Below are positions 63,801 to 64,000 of a stretch of 64,000 bases of DNA, one piece after another. This DNA comes from Casuarius casuarius. Its lineage: Eukaryota > Chordata > Aves > Casuariiformes > Casuariidae. The first letter of the stretch is position 1; every line of letters starts with the position of its first letter. The notes under the pieces were generated by a model, which was not told where the DNA came from, ran no database searches, and saw only the letters and a program-made list of their open reading frames with translations. The stretch is taken from contig PTFA01000010.1 of the NCBI GenBank assembly GCA_003342895.1, positions 10,117,984 to 10,181,983 on the forward strand, in the 5' to 3' direction. The translations under genes and the position numbers were made by a program.

Positions 63801-64000
63801 TAATCAAGTGCCACTTAGCAAGTGCCAGTTTTCAAACAGGAATGCTAGCTTGCTGGCAAAGAGGACAACCTGTGCAAACACACTGAAAATTGGGCTGTTC
63901 CAAGTAACCCAGACAGAAGTCTGTTCTGGTGATAATTGGACTCAGTACTGAATAGTCACCTGGCAGCTTACTGTGAATTGCAGAATGAACTTAGATCACT
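57851..64000. other. Non-coding stretch to the right edge
   Basis: No gene recognised. It includes an 11-bp tandem duplication (CTTAGATAAGT twice, 59794-59815), an 18-bp tandem duplication at 60224-60259, and a homeodomain-site-rich string near 63085-63130 (TCTAATTGGATTGTTCTAAT). Confidence 0.45.
60224..60259. repeat. Perfect 18-bp tandem duplication
   Basis: GTGGCTGAGAAGAGACCT occurs twice with no spacer (60224-60241 and 60242-60259). Perfect identity suggests a recent slippage event. Confidence 0.95.

Overview
This window is vertebrate nuclear DNA, most likely from a sauropsid (bird or crocodilian-like). It holds a single-exon Kv1.5 channel with a very GC-rich 5' end, a multi-exon fatty-acid elongase with canonical GT-AG introns, and old interspersed repeats of CR1, MIR-like and L3-like type. 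There are no bacterial-style operons. Most of the 64 kb is AT-rich, non-coding and fairly repeat-poor. There are two assembly ambiguities: an 86-base N gap at 24461-24546 and one N at 41552.

Layout. 1-21.6 kb: gene-poor, with a short octamer microsatellite at the left edge, small tandem repeats, a CR1-like fragment near 4.0-4.1 kb, other ancient-repeat traces, and one enhancer-like AT-rich block near 8.6 kb. 21.6-25.1 kb: KCNA5 (Kv1.5, 623 aa, minus strand), intact and intronless, with a 3' UTR of about 0.85 kb and a CpG island that carries a perfect cAMP-response-element palindrome and a TATA-like box. 25.1-32.6 kb: non-coding, with a homeobox/forkhead-site-rich block near 28.7-29.0 kb. 32.7-42.2 kb: a minus-strand ELOVL (very-long-chain fatty acid elongase) locus of the ELOVL4/ELOVL8 type. 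Seven coding exons and a possible non-coding first exon can be placed to the base. Exon 6 carries two in-frame stops and a 1-base deletion, so I call it a pseudogene. 42.5-64 kb: non-coding, with relics of MIR-like, L3-like and CR1 elements and short tandem duplications.

KCNA5 and the ELOVL locus share a strand but there is no sign that they work together. KCNA5 encodes a plasma-membrane delayed-rectifier K+ channel subunit. The elongase would have worked in the ER membrane on fatty acyl-CoA chains. The most notable result is the elongase. All splice sites, the reading frames of six coding exons and the HVYHH catalytic box are preserved, yet both stop codons in exon 6 fall inside the two remaining family signature motifs. 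I found no other gene that I could support.
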